DNA of 60,545 nucleotides from Candidatus Sulfopaludibacter sp. SbA3. GTDB taxonomy: Bacteria > Pseudomonadota > Alphaproteobacteria > Caulobacterales > Hyphomonadaceae. Both the position numbers and the translations under genes were made by a program. The DNA lies in NCBI GenBank assembly GCA_945888325.1, contig CAMDAC010000018.1:1-60545 (forward strand), in the 5' to 3' direction. This document shows positions 28,347 to 36,524 of the stretch, piece by piece. The notes under the pieces are model-generated. The model ran no database searches, was not told where the DNA came from, and saw only the letters and a list, made by a program, of their open reading frames with translations. Numbering within the stretch: position 1 is the stretch's first letter; the number at the start of each line of letters is the position of its first letter.

Positions 28347-28375
28347 TTGCAAACCGGCCCCCCCCTAGTTATACG
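28347..28375 (+). promoter_or_regulatory. Candidate yajC-secDF promoter with a C8 spacer tract
   Basis: TTGCAA (28347-28352) and TATACG (28370-28375) are separated by 17 bp. The spacer contains eight consecutive C (28358-28365). The -10 lies about 44 nt before the yajC ATG. Confidence 0.5.
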
Positions 28376-28418
28376 CAGGCAACTTCTTACATGTGGCTGG
28401 AATCAGGGAGAATTGGGC

Positions 28419-28790
28419 ATGCGGGACAAAGTGTTGATTGCGGGCCTTTTGTCCGCCTTCGCGGCCTCGCCCGCGCTGGCGCAGGCCGCCGCGGCGCCCG
28501 CCGGCCCCAGCCTGATCACGCAGCTGCTGTTCTTCCTGCCGCTGATCCTGATCTTCTACTTCCTGCTGATCCGGCCGCAGCAGCAGCGCGCCAAGAAACA
28601 CACCGAAATGATCTCCGCCATCAAGCGCGGCGACACGGTCGTCACCTCCGGCGGCCTGATCGGCAAGGTCAACAAGGTCAATGACGGCGAAGTCTCGCTG
28701 GACCTGGCCGAGAACGTCCGCGTCCGCGTGATCAAGGCCATGATCATCGAAGTGCGCAACAAGGCCGAGCCTGTTCCCGCGAACGACTAA
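28419..28790 (+). CDS. yajC: Preprotein translocase subunit YajC
   Basis: This 123-aa protein starts at ATG 28419 with AGGGAG upstream. An N-terminal signal-like segment ends SPALAQA, then a transmembrane helix (about 34-52, LLFFLPLILIFYFLLIRPQQ) and the conserved RPQQQRAKKHTEM-x-SAIKRGD-x-VVTSGG-x-GKV. YajC associates with SecDF and YidC in the inner membrane. It leads the yajC-secD-secF operon. Confidence 0.96.
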   Translation: MRDKVLIAGLLSAFAASPALAQAAAAPAGPSLITQLLFFLPLILIFYFLLIRPQQQRAKKHTEMISAIKRGDTVVTSGGLIGKVNKVNDGEVSLDLAENVRVRVIKAMIIEVRNKAEPVPAND

Positions 28791-28831
28791 GGCCCCCGGC
28801 CGGCGTCGCCGGCTGAAATCAGGAACGCGCC

Positions 28832-30439
28832 ATGCTTCAGTTTCCCGCCTGGAAAGTCCTTCTTGTCATGGCCGTTCTGGCTTGGGGGGTGCTGATGTCG
28901 CTTCCCAATGCGGTCAACATGTCCGGTGCGCCGGACTGGGTGCCCAAGAAGGCCGTGAACCTGGGTCTCGACCTGCGGGGCGGCGTTTATCTCGAAATGG
29001 AAATCCGCCCGCAGGACGTGATCGGCGGTCGGCTTGAAGTGTTTGCGCGCGATGTGCGTTCGGCGCTGGCGCGCACCGATACGCAGGATCCGGTTGCCCA
29101 CCTTGCGGAAGTGAGCGGGCGCACGATGAGCATTACGCTGACCCGCGCCGACGCATCGGGCAACTTCCCTGTCGATGACGCGATTGCCCGCATCGAGAAA
29201 GTGAATGGCCCTGTCGAGGGCGGCCTTGCCGGCGGCAAGACCTTCGATGTCGCGCGGACCGGTCCGGACAGGATCTCGATCACCGTGCCGGCAAACTCCG
29301 AAAACCTGATGATGGCAGACGCACTCTCCAAGACAGAGACGATCGTCCGCCGCCGGATTGACCCGGATGGTGTTGCCGAAATCTCGATCACGCGCTCGGG
29401 CTCGAACCGGCTGATCCTCGAGGCACCCGGTGAGCCTGACCCGCAGCGCCTGAAAGACTTGCTCAGCCGCGATGGGCGGATGACGTTCAACATCGTCGAC
29501 GACAGCGCCTCCTCGATTGCGGCCGCTGAAGCGGGGGTCGTGAAACCTGGCTTCCGGCTGATTTCCGGGCCGACGACCGGACCCCTGCTGATCCGTTCGA
29601 TCCCGGAGATCGTCGGCTCGGATATCGCCAGTGCCAGCCAGGGCAATGATGAGGCCAACCGGCCGCAGATCAACTTCCGGCTCAACTCCAACGGCGCGCG
29701 CAAGTTCTTCGAGACGACGCGGTCGAACACGGGCAAGCGGTTCGCGATCGTGCTCGACGATTCGATCATGTCGGCGCCGAACATCAACGAGCCGATCCCG
29801 GGCGGGAACGTGCGCATTACCGGCGATTTCACGCTTGAAGAAGCGCAGGATCTCGCCGCGATCATCTCGGCAGGGGAGATGCCAGCGAAGGTCGAATTCC
29901 TTGATCAGCGCGTCGTGTCCTCAACGCTGGGGGAAGATTCCATCAAGTCCGGCTATCTTGCCGCTGTGGTTGGCCTCTCGCTTGTCGGCGGTTTCATGAT
30001 CCTTGCCTATGGCATGCAGGGCGTGTTTGCCGTTGCGTCGCTGGTGATGAACATCATCCTGATCTTTGCCTCGCTGACTTTGCTCAACGCGACGCTGACA
30101 CTGCCCGGCATCGCGGGCATCATTCTCACGATTGGTATGGCGGTCGACGCCAACGTGCTGGTGTTCGAGCGCATACGCGAGGAGCAGCGATCCGGCCGTT
30201 CCATCTGGACGGCCGTGCAGGCGGGCTATGAGCGCGCGCTGATCACCATCCTCGATTCCAACATCACGACGCTCTTTGCGGCGGCCATCCTGTACGCGCT
30301 TGGCTCCGGACCGGTGAAAGGTTTCGCCGTCACGCTCGCCCTCGGTATCATCACCTCCGTGTTCACGGCTTTCATCTTCACCCGCATGCTGACGGTCTTC
30401 TGGATGAAGATCGCCAAGCCCAAGCGGTTTGCAATCTAG
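28832..30439 (+). CDS. secD: Protein translocase subunit SecD
   Basis: This 535-aa protein has an N-terminal transmembrane helix (about 8-25), the large periplasmic P1 domain beginning GLDLRGGVYLEMEI, and six transmembrane helices in the last 180 residues, with GMAVDANVLVFERIREE, the SecD/F signature with its conserved Asp. SecDF uses the proton gradient to pull translocating chains across the membrane. It precedes secF by 20 bp. Length is normal. Confidence 0.97.
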   Translation: MLQFPAWKVLLVMAVLAWGVLMSLPNAVNMSGAPDWVPKKAVNLGLDLRGGVYLEMEIRPQDVIGGRLEVFARDVRSALARTDTQDPVAHLAEVSGRTMSITLTRADASGNFPVDDAIARIEKVNGPVEGGLAGGKTFDVARTGPDRISITVPANSENLMMADALSKTETIVRRRIDPDGVAEISITRSGSNRLILEAPGEPDPQRLKDLLSRDGRMTFNIVDDSASSIAAAEAGVVKPGFRLISGPTTGPLLIRSIPEIVGSDIASASQGNDEANRPQINFRLNSNGARKFFETTRSNTGKRFAIVLDDSIMSAPNINEPIPGGNVRITGDFTLEEAQDLAAIISAGEMPAKVEFLDQRVVSSTLGEDSIKSGYLAAVVGLSLVGGFMILAYGMQGVFAVASLVMNIILIFASLTLLNATLTLPGIAGIILTIGMAVDANVLVFERIREEQRSGRSIWTAVQAGYERALITILDSNITTLFAAAILYALGSGPVKGFAVTLALGIITSVFTAFIFTRMLTVFWMKIAKPKRFAI

Positions 30440-30459
30440 CCAGTCGAGGACATGCACCC

Positions 30460-31452
30460 ATGCTGATCAAATACTGGCCTGCCGAAACCAACATTCCCTT
30501 CATGCGCTACCGCTATGTCGGCGTGGCTCTGTCGATCCTGATGATCATCGGATCGTTCTTCCTGCTGGCCACGCGCGGACTGAATCTCGGCGTCGATTTT
30601 GCCGGTGGATCGGTGATCGAGTTGACGGAATCCGAAACCGTGACGGTGTCGGAAGTGCGCAGCAAGATCGGCAGCGGTTTGACGGTCAACTCCGCCACCG
30701 ATACAGACGGCGCCCGGCGCATCGTGATCCGGTTCGGAGACCTCGACGAGTCTCTGCTCGGGCCTGAATTCGCGGCCTTGTCGCCTGAAGAGAAAGTTGA
30801 ACGCGCCTCTTCTGCGTCGAACACCTTTGTCGTGAATGAGATCAAGAGCACGTTCAACCTGACCGACCAGGATATCCTGCGTAACGACTCGGTCGGCCCA
30901 AAGGTTTCCGGCGAACTGTTCCGTGAAGGGATGATTGCGCTCGGCGTCGCGACGATCATGATGCTGCTCTACATCGCATTCCGCTACAGCTGGTCTTACG
31001 CCATTGGCGGCGTTGCTGCGCTGGCGCACGACGCGATCGGCACGATGGGGCTTTTCGCTCTCCTGCAGATCGAGTTCGACCTGACGACCGTTGCGGCCCT
31101 GCTGACGATCATCGGTTACTCGATCAACGACTCGGTGGTGGTGTTCGACCGGATCCGCGAAGTGCGCCGCAAGTACAAGCAGATGCCATCGAATGAAGTC
31201 ATCGACATCGCGACAAACCAGACCTTGTCGCGTACGTTCCTCACAGCTGGCACGACGCTTATTGCCATCCTGGCCATCACGATCTATGGCGGGCCGGTGC
31301 TTCAGGGCATGAGCATCGCGATGATTTGGGGCATCTTCATCGGCACGTATTCGTCGATCTTCTTCGCCTCGGCCATCGTTATGGCACTCGGCACCGACAT
31401 CCGCAGGCCCGGCGTGCCGGACGACACGCCGGGTTTCCAGGGCGCGTCGTAA
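30460..31452 (+). CDS. secF: Protein translocase subunit SecF
   Basis: This 330-aa protein has transmembrane helix 1 at about 23-43, GVDFAGGSVIEL, a short periplasmic domain, then five helices, with the signature IGYSINDSVVVFDRIRE. It is the partner of SecD. The C-terminus lies 7 bp from the convergent ychF stop, leaving no room for a conventional terminator between them. Confidence 0.97.
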   Translation: MLIKYWPAETNIPFMRYRYVGVALSILMIIGSFFLLATRGLNLGVDFAGGSVIELTESETVTVSEVRSKIGSGLTVNSATDTDGARRIVIRFGDLDESLLGPEFAALSPEEKVERASSASNTFVVNEIKSTFNLTDQDILRNDSVGPKVSGELFREGMIALGVATIMMLLYIAFRYSWSYAIGGVAALAHDAIGTMGLFALLQIEFDLTTVAALLTIIGYSINDSVVVFDRIREVRRKYKQMPSNEVIDIATNQTLSRTFLTAGTTLIAILAITIYGGPVLQGMSIAMIWGIFIGTYSSIFFASAIVMALGTDIRRPGVPDDTPGFQGAS

Positions 31453-31459
31453 ACGAAGT

Positions 31460-32557
31460 CTAGACGTTGAACCGGAAGAGCATCACGTCGCCGTCCTGGA
31501 CGACGTATTCCTTGCCTTCCGAGCGCATCTTGCCGTTGTCCTTGGCGCCGACTTCGCCGCCGAAGGCAACATAGTCGTCGAATGCGATCGTCTCGGCACG
31601 GATGAAGCCCTTCTCGAAATCGCCGTGGATCACACCGGCCGCTTTTGGAGCTGTCCAGCCTTTACGGATCGTCCAGGCGCGCGCTTCTTTTGGGCCAGCC
31701 GTGAAGTAGGTCTGCAGGCCCAGAAGTTCATAGCCTGCGCGGATCAGGCGCGTCAGGCCTGGCTCTGTCAGACCGAGGGAGGCAAGATATTCCTCACGGT
31801 CCGAACCGTCGAGCAGTGCCAATTCGGATTCGATCTGGGCAGAGAAGACCACGCAGCCTGCGCCTTCGATCTTTGCGCGTTCTTCGACGAGCTTCGAATA
31901 GGCATTGCCGGTCGCAGAGCTTGCCTCGTCCACGTTCGCCACGAAGAGGACAGGCTTGGAGGTCAGCAGCTGCAGCATCTGCCAGGCTTTCACATCATCG
32001 GCGGGCACCTTTGCCTTGCGTGCCGGACGGCCCTCGGTCAGCTCAACCAGCGCAAGATCGATCAGCGCGACCTGCGCCTTGGCTTCCTTGTCGCCGGACT
32101 TTGCTTTTTTCTCGACGCCGGCCTTGCGCTTCTCGAGGCTGTCGAGGTCGGCGAGCATCAGTTCGGTTTCGACCACTTCGAAGTCAGCGATGGGGTCGAC
32201 TTTTCCGCGGACGTGCGTGATGTCGTCATTGTCGAAGCAGCGCAGCACATAGATGACGGCGTCTGTCTCGCGAATGTTGGCGAGGAACTTGTTGCCAAGG
32301 CCTTCGCCCTGGCTGGCGCCTTCGACGAGGCCGGCGATATCCACGAAGTTCATTCGGGCCGGAATGATCTCCTTGGAACCCGCAACTTTGGCCAAAGCAT
32401 CAAGCCGAGCCTCCGGAACGGCAACTTCGCCGACGTTCGGCTCGATCGTGCAGAACGGATAGTTTGCGGCCTGCGCGGCCGCCGTCTGGGTCAACGCGTT
32501 GAAGAGGGTGGACTTGCCGACGTTCGGAAGACCCACGATTCCACATTTGAAGCCCAT
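31460..32557 (-). CDS. ychF: Redox-regulated ATPase/GTPase YchF
   Basis: This 365-aa Obg-family P-loop protein starts at ATG 32557; an in-frame GTG at 32569 is possible. G1 is [18 protein letters not shown]3 is the [12 protein letters not shown] region, and the NxxE-type G4 ([10 protein letters not shown]) explains the ATP preference of this family. A C-terminal TGS domain ends in [15 protein letters not shown]. YchF/Ola1 associates with ribosomes and affects stress responses. It is divergent from the TIR-like gene. Confidence 0.97.
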   Translation of the reverse strand: MGFKCGIVGLPNVGKSTLFNALTQTAAAQAANYPFCTIEPNVGEVAVPEARLDALAKVAGSKEIIPARMNFVDIAGLVEGASQGEGLGNKFLANIRETDAVIYVLRCFDNDDITHVRGKVDPIADFEVVETELMLADLDSLEKRKAGVEKKAKSGDKEAKAQVALIDLALVELTEGRPARKAKVPADDVKAWQMLQLLTSKPVLFVANVDEASSATGNAYSKLVEERAKIEGAGCVVFSAQIESELALLDGSDREEYLASLGLTEPGLTRLIRAGYELLGLQTYFTAGPKEARAWTIRKGWTAPKAAGVIHGDFEKGFIRAETIAFDDYVAFGGEVGAKDNGKMRSEGKEYVVQDGDVMLFRFNV

Positions 32558-32712
32558 GGCGCCTTGCACTCCGGATTAGCTGAACCGGCGCATTAGCCCC
32601 TTTTGCCGCCCGAAAACAGGCACAAAAATCGCTTCGCAGCTTAAATGGCTGGCTTGGCCGTGCCGCGTGGGTATTCTCCCGTGGTTAACCGTATCAGAAG
32701 GGTACACGCCCC

Positions 32713-33675
32713 ATGAGTTATGACGTCTTCCTGGTGTCCGCAATCGAGGACCGGGACACCGCCAAACTGGTGGCGCGGCGCCTGCGCGCTCTCAAGTTCC
32801 GTGTCTGGCTGGACCAGAAGCAGGAAGATGAAACCTTCGATGCGAAGGACGCGCGCGATGCGATGAACTCGCAGACGATGCTCGTGCTCTGGTCGGCCAA
32901 TGCCGTGAAGAGCGACTGGGTTCGGGCGGCCGCAGCGGTGGGAAATTCCCGCGCGGGCACGCTGGCCGAAGCCGCGCTCGACAAGACCATTCCCTATGAG
33001 CCGTTCCGCACACACAAGCGTTTTGCGCTCGATGGCATGACGTCGCGCAAGTCGCCTCCCGCCTTCGCGGACCTGATCGATGAACTTGGCCGTCGCCAGG
33101 GCCGCAGCGACCTGCGCGAATGGAACGCGTTCGGCGCGCAGGACGAGGACAAGCGTCTCGACTGGCTCGCCGCCCACCCGAATGACCCGCTGGCGCTGGA
33201 CGCCAAGAAGAAGCGCGAGAAGGATCTCGGCATCAAGCCTGCGCCCGCGCGCGAAGCCATCGGCGCCGCAGCACTCGCGGCCGCCTCGCTGCGCGGAACC
33301 ACCTCTGCGCCGCCGCCGGCGAGCACGCTGACACCGCAGCGAACCAACGGCGCGGTACCGCTCGCCTCTGACGGCGCCATCGCCTCTGCCAACCTTGCCG
33401 GTGAAGCGCTTGGCTTCGGCACCATGATGGCCGTCAGCCTTGCGATTGGCGCGATGCTGATTCTTGCCTGGGCCTTCCGCTCGCAGCCTGCTGCGACGGC
33501 GCCGGTCATAATGCCCGCCATCGCTAATTCCAGCCTGGCGCCCGCAGCTTGCCCGGCCGGCACCGTGCCGCGCTCGATGCTCCGTGTACTGGAGCCCGGC
33601 CCGATCATTGACGATACGCGCCCACCGCTGGAGCCGGGTCCGATCATCGACGACACGACAGAACAACCCGGCTGA
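32713..33675 (+). CDS. TIR-like domain protein with transmembrane anchor
   Basis: This 320-aa protein has an N-terminal TIR-fold domain (about 2-128): SYDVFLVSAIEDRD, LRALKFRVWLDQ, MLVLWSANAVKSDWVR. Residue 73 (four after Trp69), where NAD-cleaving TIRs such as SARM1 carry the catalytic Glu, is Ala in WVRAAAA. A charged and Ala-rich linker follows, then one transmembrane helix (about 233-254, MMAVSLAIGAMLILAWAF) and a Pro-rich tail with two copies of LEPGPIIDDT (293-302, 306-315). TIR domains make NADase effectors or adaptors; the anchor and missing Glu favour an adaptor or divergent role. No Thoeris, CBASS or NLR partner is adjacent. Function unknown. Confidence 0.78.
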   Translation: MSYDVFLVSAIEDRDTAKLVARRLRALKFRVWLDQKQEDETFDAKDARDAMNSQTMLVLWSANAVKSDWVRAAAAVGNSRAGTLAEAALDKTIPYEPFRTHKRFALDGMTSRKSPPAFADLIDELGRRQGRSDLREWNAFGAQDEDKRLDWLAAHPNDPLALDAKKKREKDLGIKPAPAREAIGAAALAAASLRGTTSAPPPASTLTPQRTNGAVPLASDGAIASANLAGEALGFGTMMAVSLAIGAMLILAWAFRSQPAATAPVIMPAIANSSLAPAACPAGTVPRSMLRVLEPGPIIDDTRPPLEPGPIIDDTTEQPG

Positions 33676-33695
33676 GGCACGCCTCACCGGAAAAG

Positions 33696-33728
33696 AAAAA
33701 AGCCGCCGGGCGAACCGGCGGCTTTTTT
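33696..33728. terminator. Bidirectional intrinsic terminator
   Basis: A 14-bp perfect stem, AAAAAAGCCGCCGG (33696-33709) with CCGGCGGCTTTTTT (33715-33728), has a 5-nt loop. The A/T runs make it work in both directions, serving the TIR-like gene and the convergent F0 operon. Confidence 0.93.
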
Positions 33729-33753
33729 GTTGGCTTACGGAGTATCCGGCGCG

Positions 33754-34320
33754 CTATTTGAGAACGCGTTCGATCTCGCGCGCTGCGGCTTCGAACTGAT
33801 CAACGCCTGTCTGGTCTGCCATCACGCGGCGTGCCGCTTCGGTGGCTGCATCGGCGGCAGCGCGGCGCACTTCGCTGGCAGCTTCAGCTTCGGCGCGCGC
33901 GATGCGGGCGGTGGCTTGAGCTTCGCGGCGGGCGATCTTGTCGGCCAGATCTTTCTTCGCATCTTCGAGAAAGGCTTTGGCGTCGAGTTTCGCCTGTTCG
34001 ATGATCGCTTCGGCTTCTTTGTCGGCGTCCTGCTGGCGGCGTCCGGCAAGAGCGAGCGCTTCAGCAGCTTGTTCCCGCAGGTTGGCTGCCTGGTCGAGTT
34101 CTGCCTTGATCGCGTCTGCTCGGCTGTCGAGATTGCCGAGAACTGTCTTGAAAGCGCCCATGCGCCAGACAATGGCGAAGAAGATCAGGATACCGATCAT
34201 CACAAGGTGTGTGACGGTATCCGTGAACGGCGTGAGCAGCGTGTCGTGACCTTCTTCACCCGCGGCGAGGGCCGCCGGGGCGAGTATCAGAAGGGCAGAA
34301 GCGAGCGCGAAACGTTTCAT
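33754..34320 (-). CDS. atpF: F0F1 ATP synthase subunit b
   Basis: This 188-aa protein starts at ATG 34320, overlapping the b' stop as ATGA. It has an N-terminal signal-like segment (ending PAALA), a transmembrane helix (about 38-55, LVMIGILIFFAIVWRMGAF), then a long Ala/Glu/Arg-rich amphipathic helix that dimerises with b' to form the peripheral stalk. The N-terminal hydrophobic extension before the anchor is seen in several alphaproteobacterial b subunits. It is the last gene of the F0 operon, before a strong terminator. Confidence 0.95.
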   Translation of the reverse strand: MKRFALASALLILAPAALAAGEEGHDTLLTPFTDTVTHLVMIGILIFFAIVWRMGAFKTVLGNLDSRADAIKAELDQAANLREQAAEALALAGRRQQDADKEAEAIIEQAKLDAKAFLEDAKKDLADKIARREAQATARIARAEAEAASEVRRAAADAATEAARRVMADQTGVDQFEAAAREIERVLK

Positions 34321-34868
34321 GCGCGTTTCTCCAGAGCTGCCGAGACAGCCTTCTTGAGGTCGCCTTTCGAAGCCTTGACGCCGAGACGGGCCGTCATGGC
34401 TTCGGCAGCGTCGATCGCGATCTGCTCGACATTCTTCATTGCATCCGCGCGCAGTTTCGAAATGCGCCCTTCGGCGGTCTCAAGCTTGCGGGCCAGGTCG
34501 GCATCGACGCGCGTGGTTTCCGTGACGAGTTCCGCCTCGGTTTTTTCGCGGGCCTTGTCCGCCGTCTCGCGCGCCTTGGACCGTGCCTGAGCCAGGCGAA
34601 GCTCAAGCGCTTTTTGCGCTTCAACCGACTGGTTGTTCAGGCGGGCCGCCTCGTCAAGGTCCGCCGCGATCCGGTTTGCGCGCTTTTCCAGCGTGTCGCT
34701 GAGCTTCGGCAGGACGAAGCGCGCGAGGGCGAAGTAGAGACCGAGGAAGAAGACCGCGAGCCAGAACAGCTGCGAGGCAAACCACGTTGGATCAAACGCC
34801 GGGAAGGGCGCCTTGACGGCCTCGCCGCCATGGGCGGCGGTTTCTGCGAGAAATGCCAGCAAGCTCAT
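34317..34868 (-). CDS. atpG: F0F1 ATP synthase subunit b'
   Basis: This 183-aa paralogue of subunit b has the anchor FASQLFWLAVFFLGLYFALARFVLPKL (about 30-55) and a long coiled-coil stalk. The b' form, with FWLxVxFxxLYxxLxRxxLPRI-type anchor, occurs in photosynthetic and other alphaproteobacteria and pairs with b as a heterodimer. The stop overlaps the b start by 4 nt. The symbol atpG here follows the common b' naming (also called atpF2 or atpX). Confidence 0.94.
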   Translation of the reverse strand: MSLLAFLAETAAHGGEAVKAPFPAFDPTWFASQLFWLAVFFLGLYFALARFVLPKLSDTLEKRANRIAADLDEAARLNNQSVEAQKALELRLAQARSKARETADKAREKTEAELVTETTRVDADLARKLETAEGRISKLRADAMKNVEQIAIDAAEAMTARLGVKASKGDLKKAVSAALEKRA

Positions 34869-34896
34869 GGCGTGCCCAGCTCCTTACCTGTGCCGA

Positions 34897-35133
34897 TTAA
34901 GCGGCGAACAGGATCAGCATCGAGATGACGAACGCGAAGAGGCCGAGGGCTTCTGCGAGTGCCATGCCGAGGAAGAGGTTGCCCGACTGCTGCGGGGCGG
35001 CCGAGGGGTTGCGCATCGCGGCGTCGAGGAACGAGCCGAAGATGTTGCCCACGCCGATTGCAGCGCCGATCATGCCGAGCGTGGCGAGGCCAGCGCCGAC
35101 ATACCGCAGACCTTCGGTGATATTGCCTTCCAT
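34897..35133 (-). CDS. atpE: F0F1 ATP synthase subunit c
   Basis: This 78-aa two-helix proteolipid has helix 1 rich in Gly/Ala (GAGLATLGMIGAAIGVGN), polar loop RNPSAAPQ, and helix 2 with the ion-binding carboxylate Glu61 in LGMALAEALGLFAF. Lack of the Na+-specific Gln/Ser-Thr ligand set suggests proton coupling. Subunit c forms the rotor ring. It sits between atpB and the b' gene; the 124-bp gap upstream is the widest in the operon. Confidence 0.97.
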   Translation of the reverse strand: MEGNITEGLRYVGAGLATLGMIGAAIGVGNIFGSFLDAAMRNPSAAPQQSGNLFLGMALAEALGLFAFVISMLILFAA

Positions 35134-35257
35134 GGGAGTCTCCTGTTGGGATCGAGGGAAATTCGGGTTGATATGGGGCCCGTGAAGCGTGTTCCGCTGG
35201 AACCGTCAAGGGGCAGGACTTGGCGCGATTGGACGCACCGGCGGGAAGTTTCTCCGG

Positions 35258-36034
35258 TCAGTGGTGCGGGTGGATCGCGTCTTTGAGGTAAACGCAGGTC
35301 AGCAGGGCAAAAACGTATGCCTGCAGGAAGGCGACCAGGAACTCGAGCGCCGTGATGGGGATCAGCAGCACGTAGGGAACCCAGGCGGCCCAGGCGAGGC
35401 CGGCACCGGCCAGCATGACCACGAAGATCGCCAGCAGCTTAAGCATGATGTGCCCGGCCAGCATGTTGGCAAACAGACGCATGCCAAGGGTGATCGGGCG
35501 GGCCAGGAAGGAGATGATCTCGATCGGCACAAGGAAGAACATGACCGGCAGCGGCACGCCGTGCGGCGCAAACAGGCCGAAGAAGCCGAGGCCGTTCTTG
35601 TAGATACCGTACCCGATGACGATCAGGATCACGACAACCGCCAGTGCGCCGGTCACGGCGATGTGGCTGGTGGTGGTGAAGGCATAGGGGAACATGCCGA
35701 CGATGTTGGCGCCCAAAATGAAGAAGAACAGCGTGAACACGAAGGGGAAGAACTTCAGGCCTTCTTCACCTGCGGTCGAGCGGACCATGTCGGCGATGAA
35801 GCCGTAGGAAAGCTCGCCGAGCGACTGGATGCGGTTCGGGATCAGGCCACCACGCGAGGCCGCCACGCCGAGGAAGGCGAGGACGAGGCCGGTGGAGACC
35901 ATCATCCAGAAGCTCGAGTTGGTGAACGACAGATTGTAGCCGGCCGCGGTCCAGTCGAGGAGCGGGAAGATCTTGAACTGGTGAATCGGGTCCGTCGCGA
36001 TGGTCGGAAGGAGGGCCGGGAAAGACAGGGTCAT
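35258..36034 (-). CDS. atpB: F0F1 ATP synthase subunit a
   Basis: This 258-aa membrane protein has five to six helices. The essential Arg lies in LGMRLFANMLAGHIMLKLL. Also recognisable are the N-terminal HQFKIFPLL region, FTNSSFWMM and the C-terminal AFLQAYVFALLTCVYLKDA. It forms the proton half-channels against the c-ring. ATG 36034 shares its A with the atpI stop (TGATG), so the two are translationally coupled. Confidence 0.97.
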   Translation of the reverse strand: MTLSFPALLPTIATDPIHQFKIFPLLDWTAAGYNLSFTNSSFWMMVSTGLVLAFLGVAASRGGLIPNRIQSLGELSYGFIADMVRSTAGEEGLKFFPFVFTLFFFILGANIVGMFPYAFTTTSHIAVTGALAVVVILIVIGYGIYKNGLGFFGLFAPHGVPLPVMFFLVPIEIISFLARPITLGMRLFANMLAGHIMLKLLAIFVVMLAGAGLAWAAWVPYVLLIPITALEFLVAFLQAYVFALLTCVYLKDAIHPHH

Positions 36035-36378
36035 CAGCTGGTCTCGTTGGTCGATTCAGGCTTTTCAGCCGCTTTTTGTGCCTCGTCGGTCAGCTGTTTG
36101 GCCGCCCGCATCAGGTTGCGCATGCCCGCCGCGATGCCGAACCCCATCATCACGAGCAGGCCCCACGGTGAGGTCTTCGCGAAATGGTCGATCAGCAGGC
36201 CCAGTCCGACCCCAACGACAACCGCGGCAACAAGCTCGGAGCTGTAGCGCAGGGCCATGCTCGCAGGTGTGTTGACGCTGTTCTTTCGCTGGCGTTCGGC
36301 CCGGTTCGCCTTCTCCTCCTGCTGGGCTTTCGCCTTCGCAATCCGGTCGCCGAGATCCGAAGGATCAGGTCCAGACAT
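36034..36378 (-). CDS. atpI: ATP synthase assembly protein AtpI
   Basis: This 114-aa protein starts at ATG 36378. It has a charged N-terminus (AKAKAQQEEKANRAERQ) and two transmembrane helices (about 45-63 and 70-88) with GLLIDHFAKTSPWGLLVMMGFGIAAGMRN. It matches the AtpI/AtpZ family that helps c-ring assembly or magnesium supply and heads the F0 operon in alphaproteobacteria. The F1 genes are not in this window. Confidence 0.92.
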   Translation of the reverse strand: MSGPDPSDLGDRIAKAKAQQEEKANRAERQRKNSVNTPASMALRYSSELVAAVVVGVGLGLLIDHFAKTSPWGLLVMMGFGIAAGMRNLMRAAKQLTDEAQKAAEKPESTNETS

Positions 36379-36436
36379 CTGAAGGCTCCAGCCAACGACA
36401 GAGGGACGACGTGCACCACCCCTTGAAATTTCGCGC

Positions 36437-36465
36437 AAACTATGAGGGGCACCCTGCCAAGTCAA
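36437..36465 (-). promoter_or_regulatory. F0 operon promoter
   Basis: On the minus strand TTGACT (36465-36460), 17 bp, TAGTTT (36442-36437). It lies about 60 nt upstream of the atpI start in the gap before smc. It is the only good sigma-70-like element there. Confidence 0.55.
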
Positions 36466-36524
36466 CGGATTATCCGAGCAATAAGCGCCTTGTTTTTATT
36501 GAACTAACTGAGAGCGCGCCTGCG

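Noticed and set aside
32713-33675. TIR-like gene as part of a Thoeris or CBASS defence locus
   Set aside because: Neighbours are ychF and the ATP synthase F0 operon; no SIR2/SLOG, cyclase or NLR gene is near and the catalytic Glu is missing.
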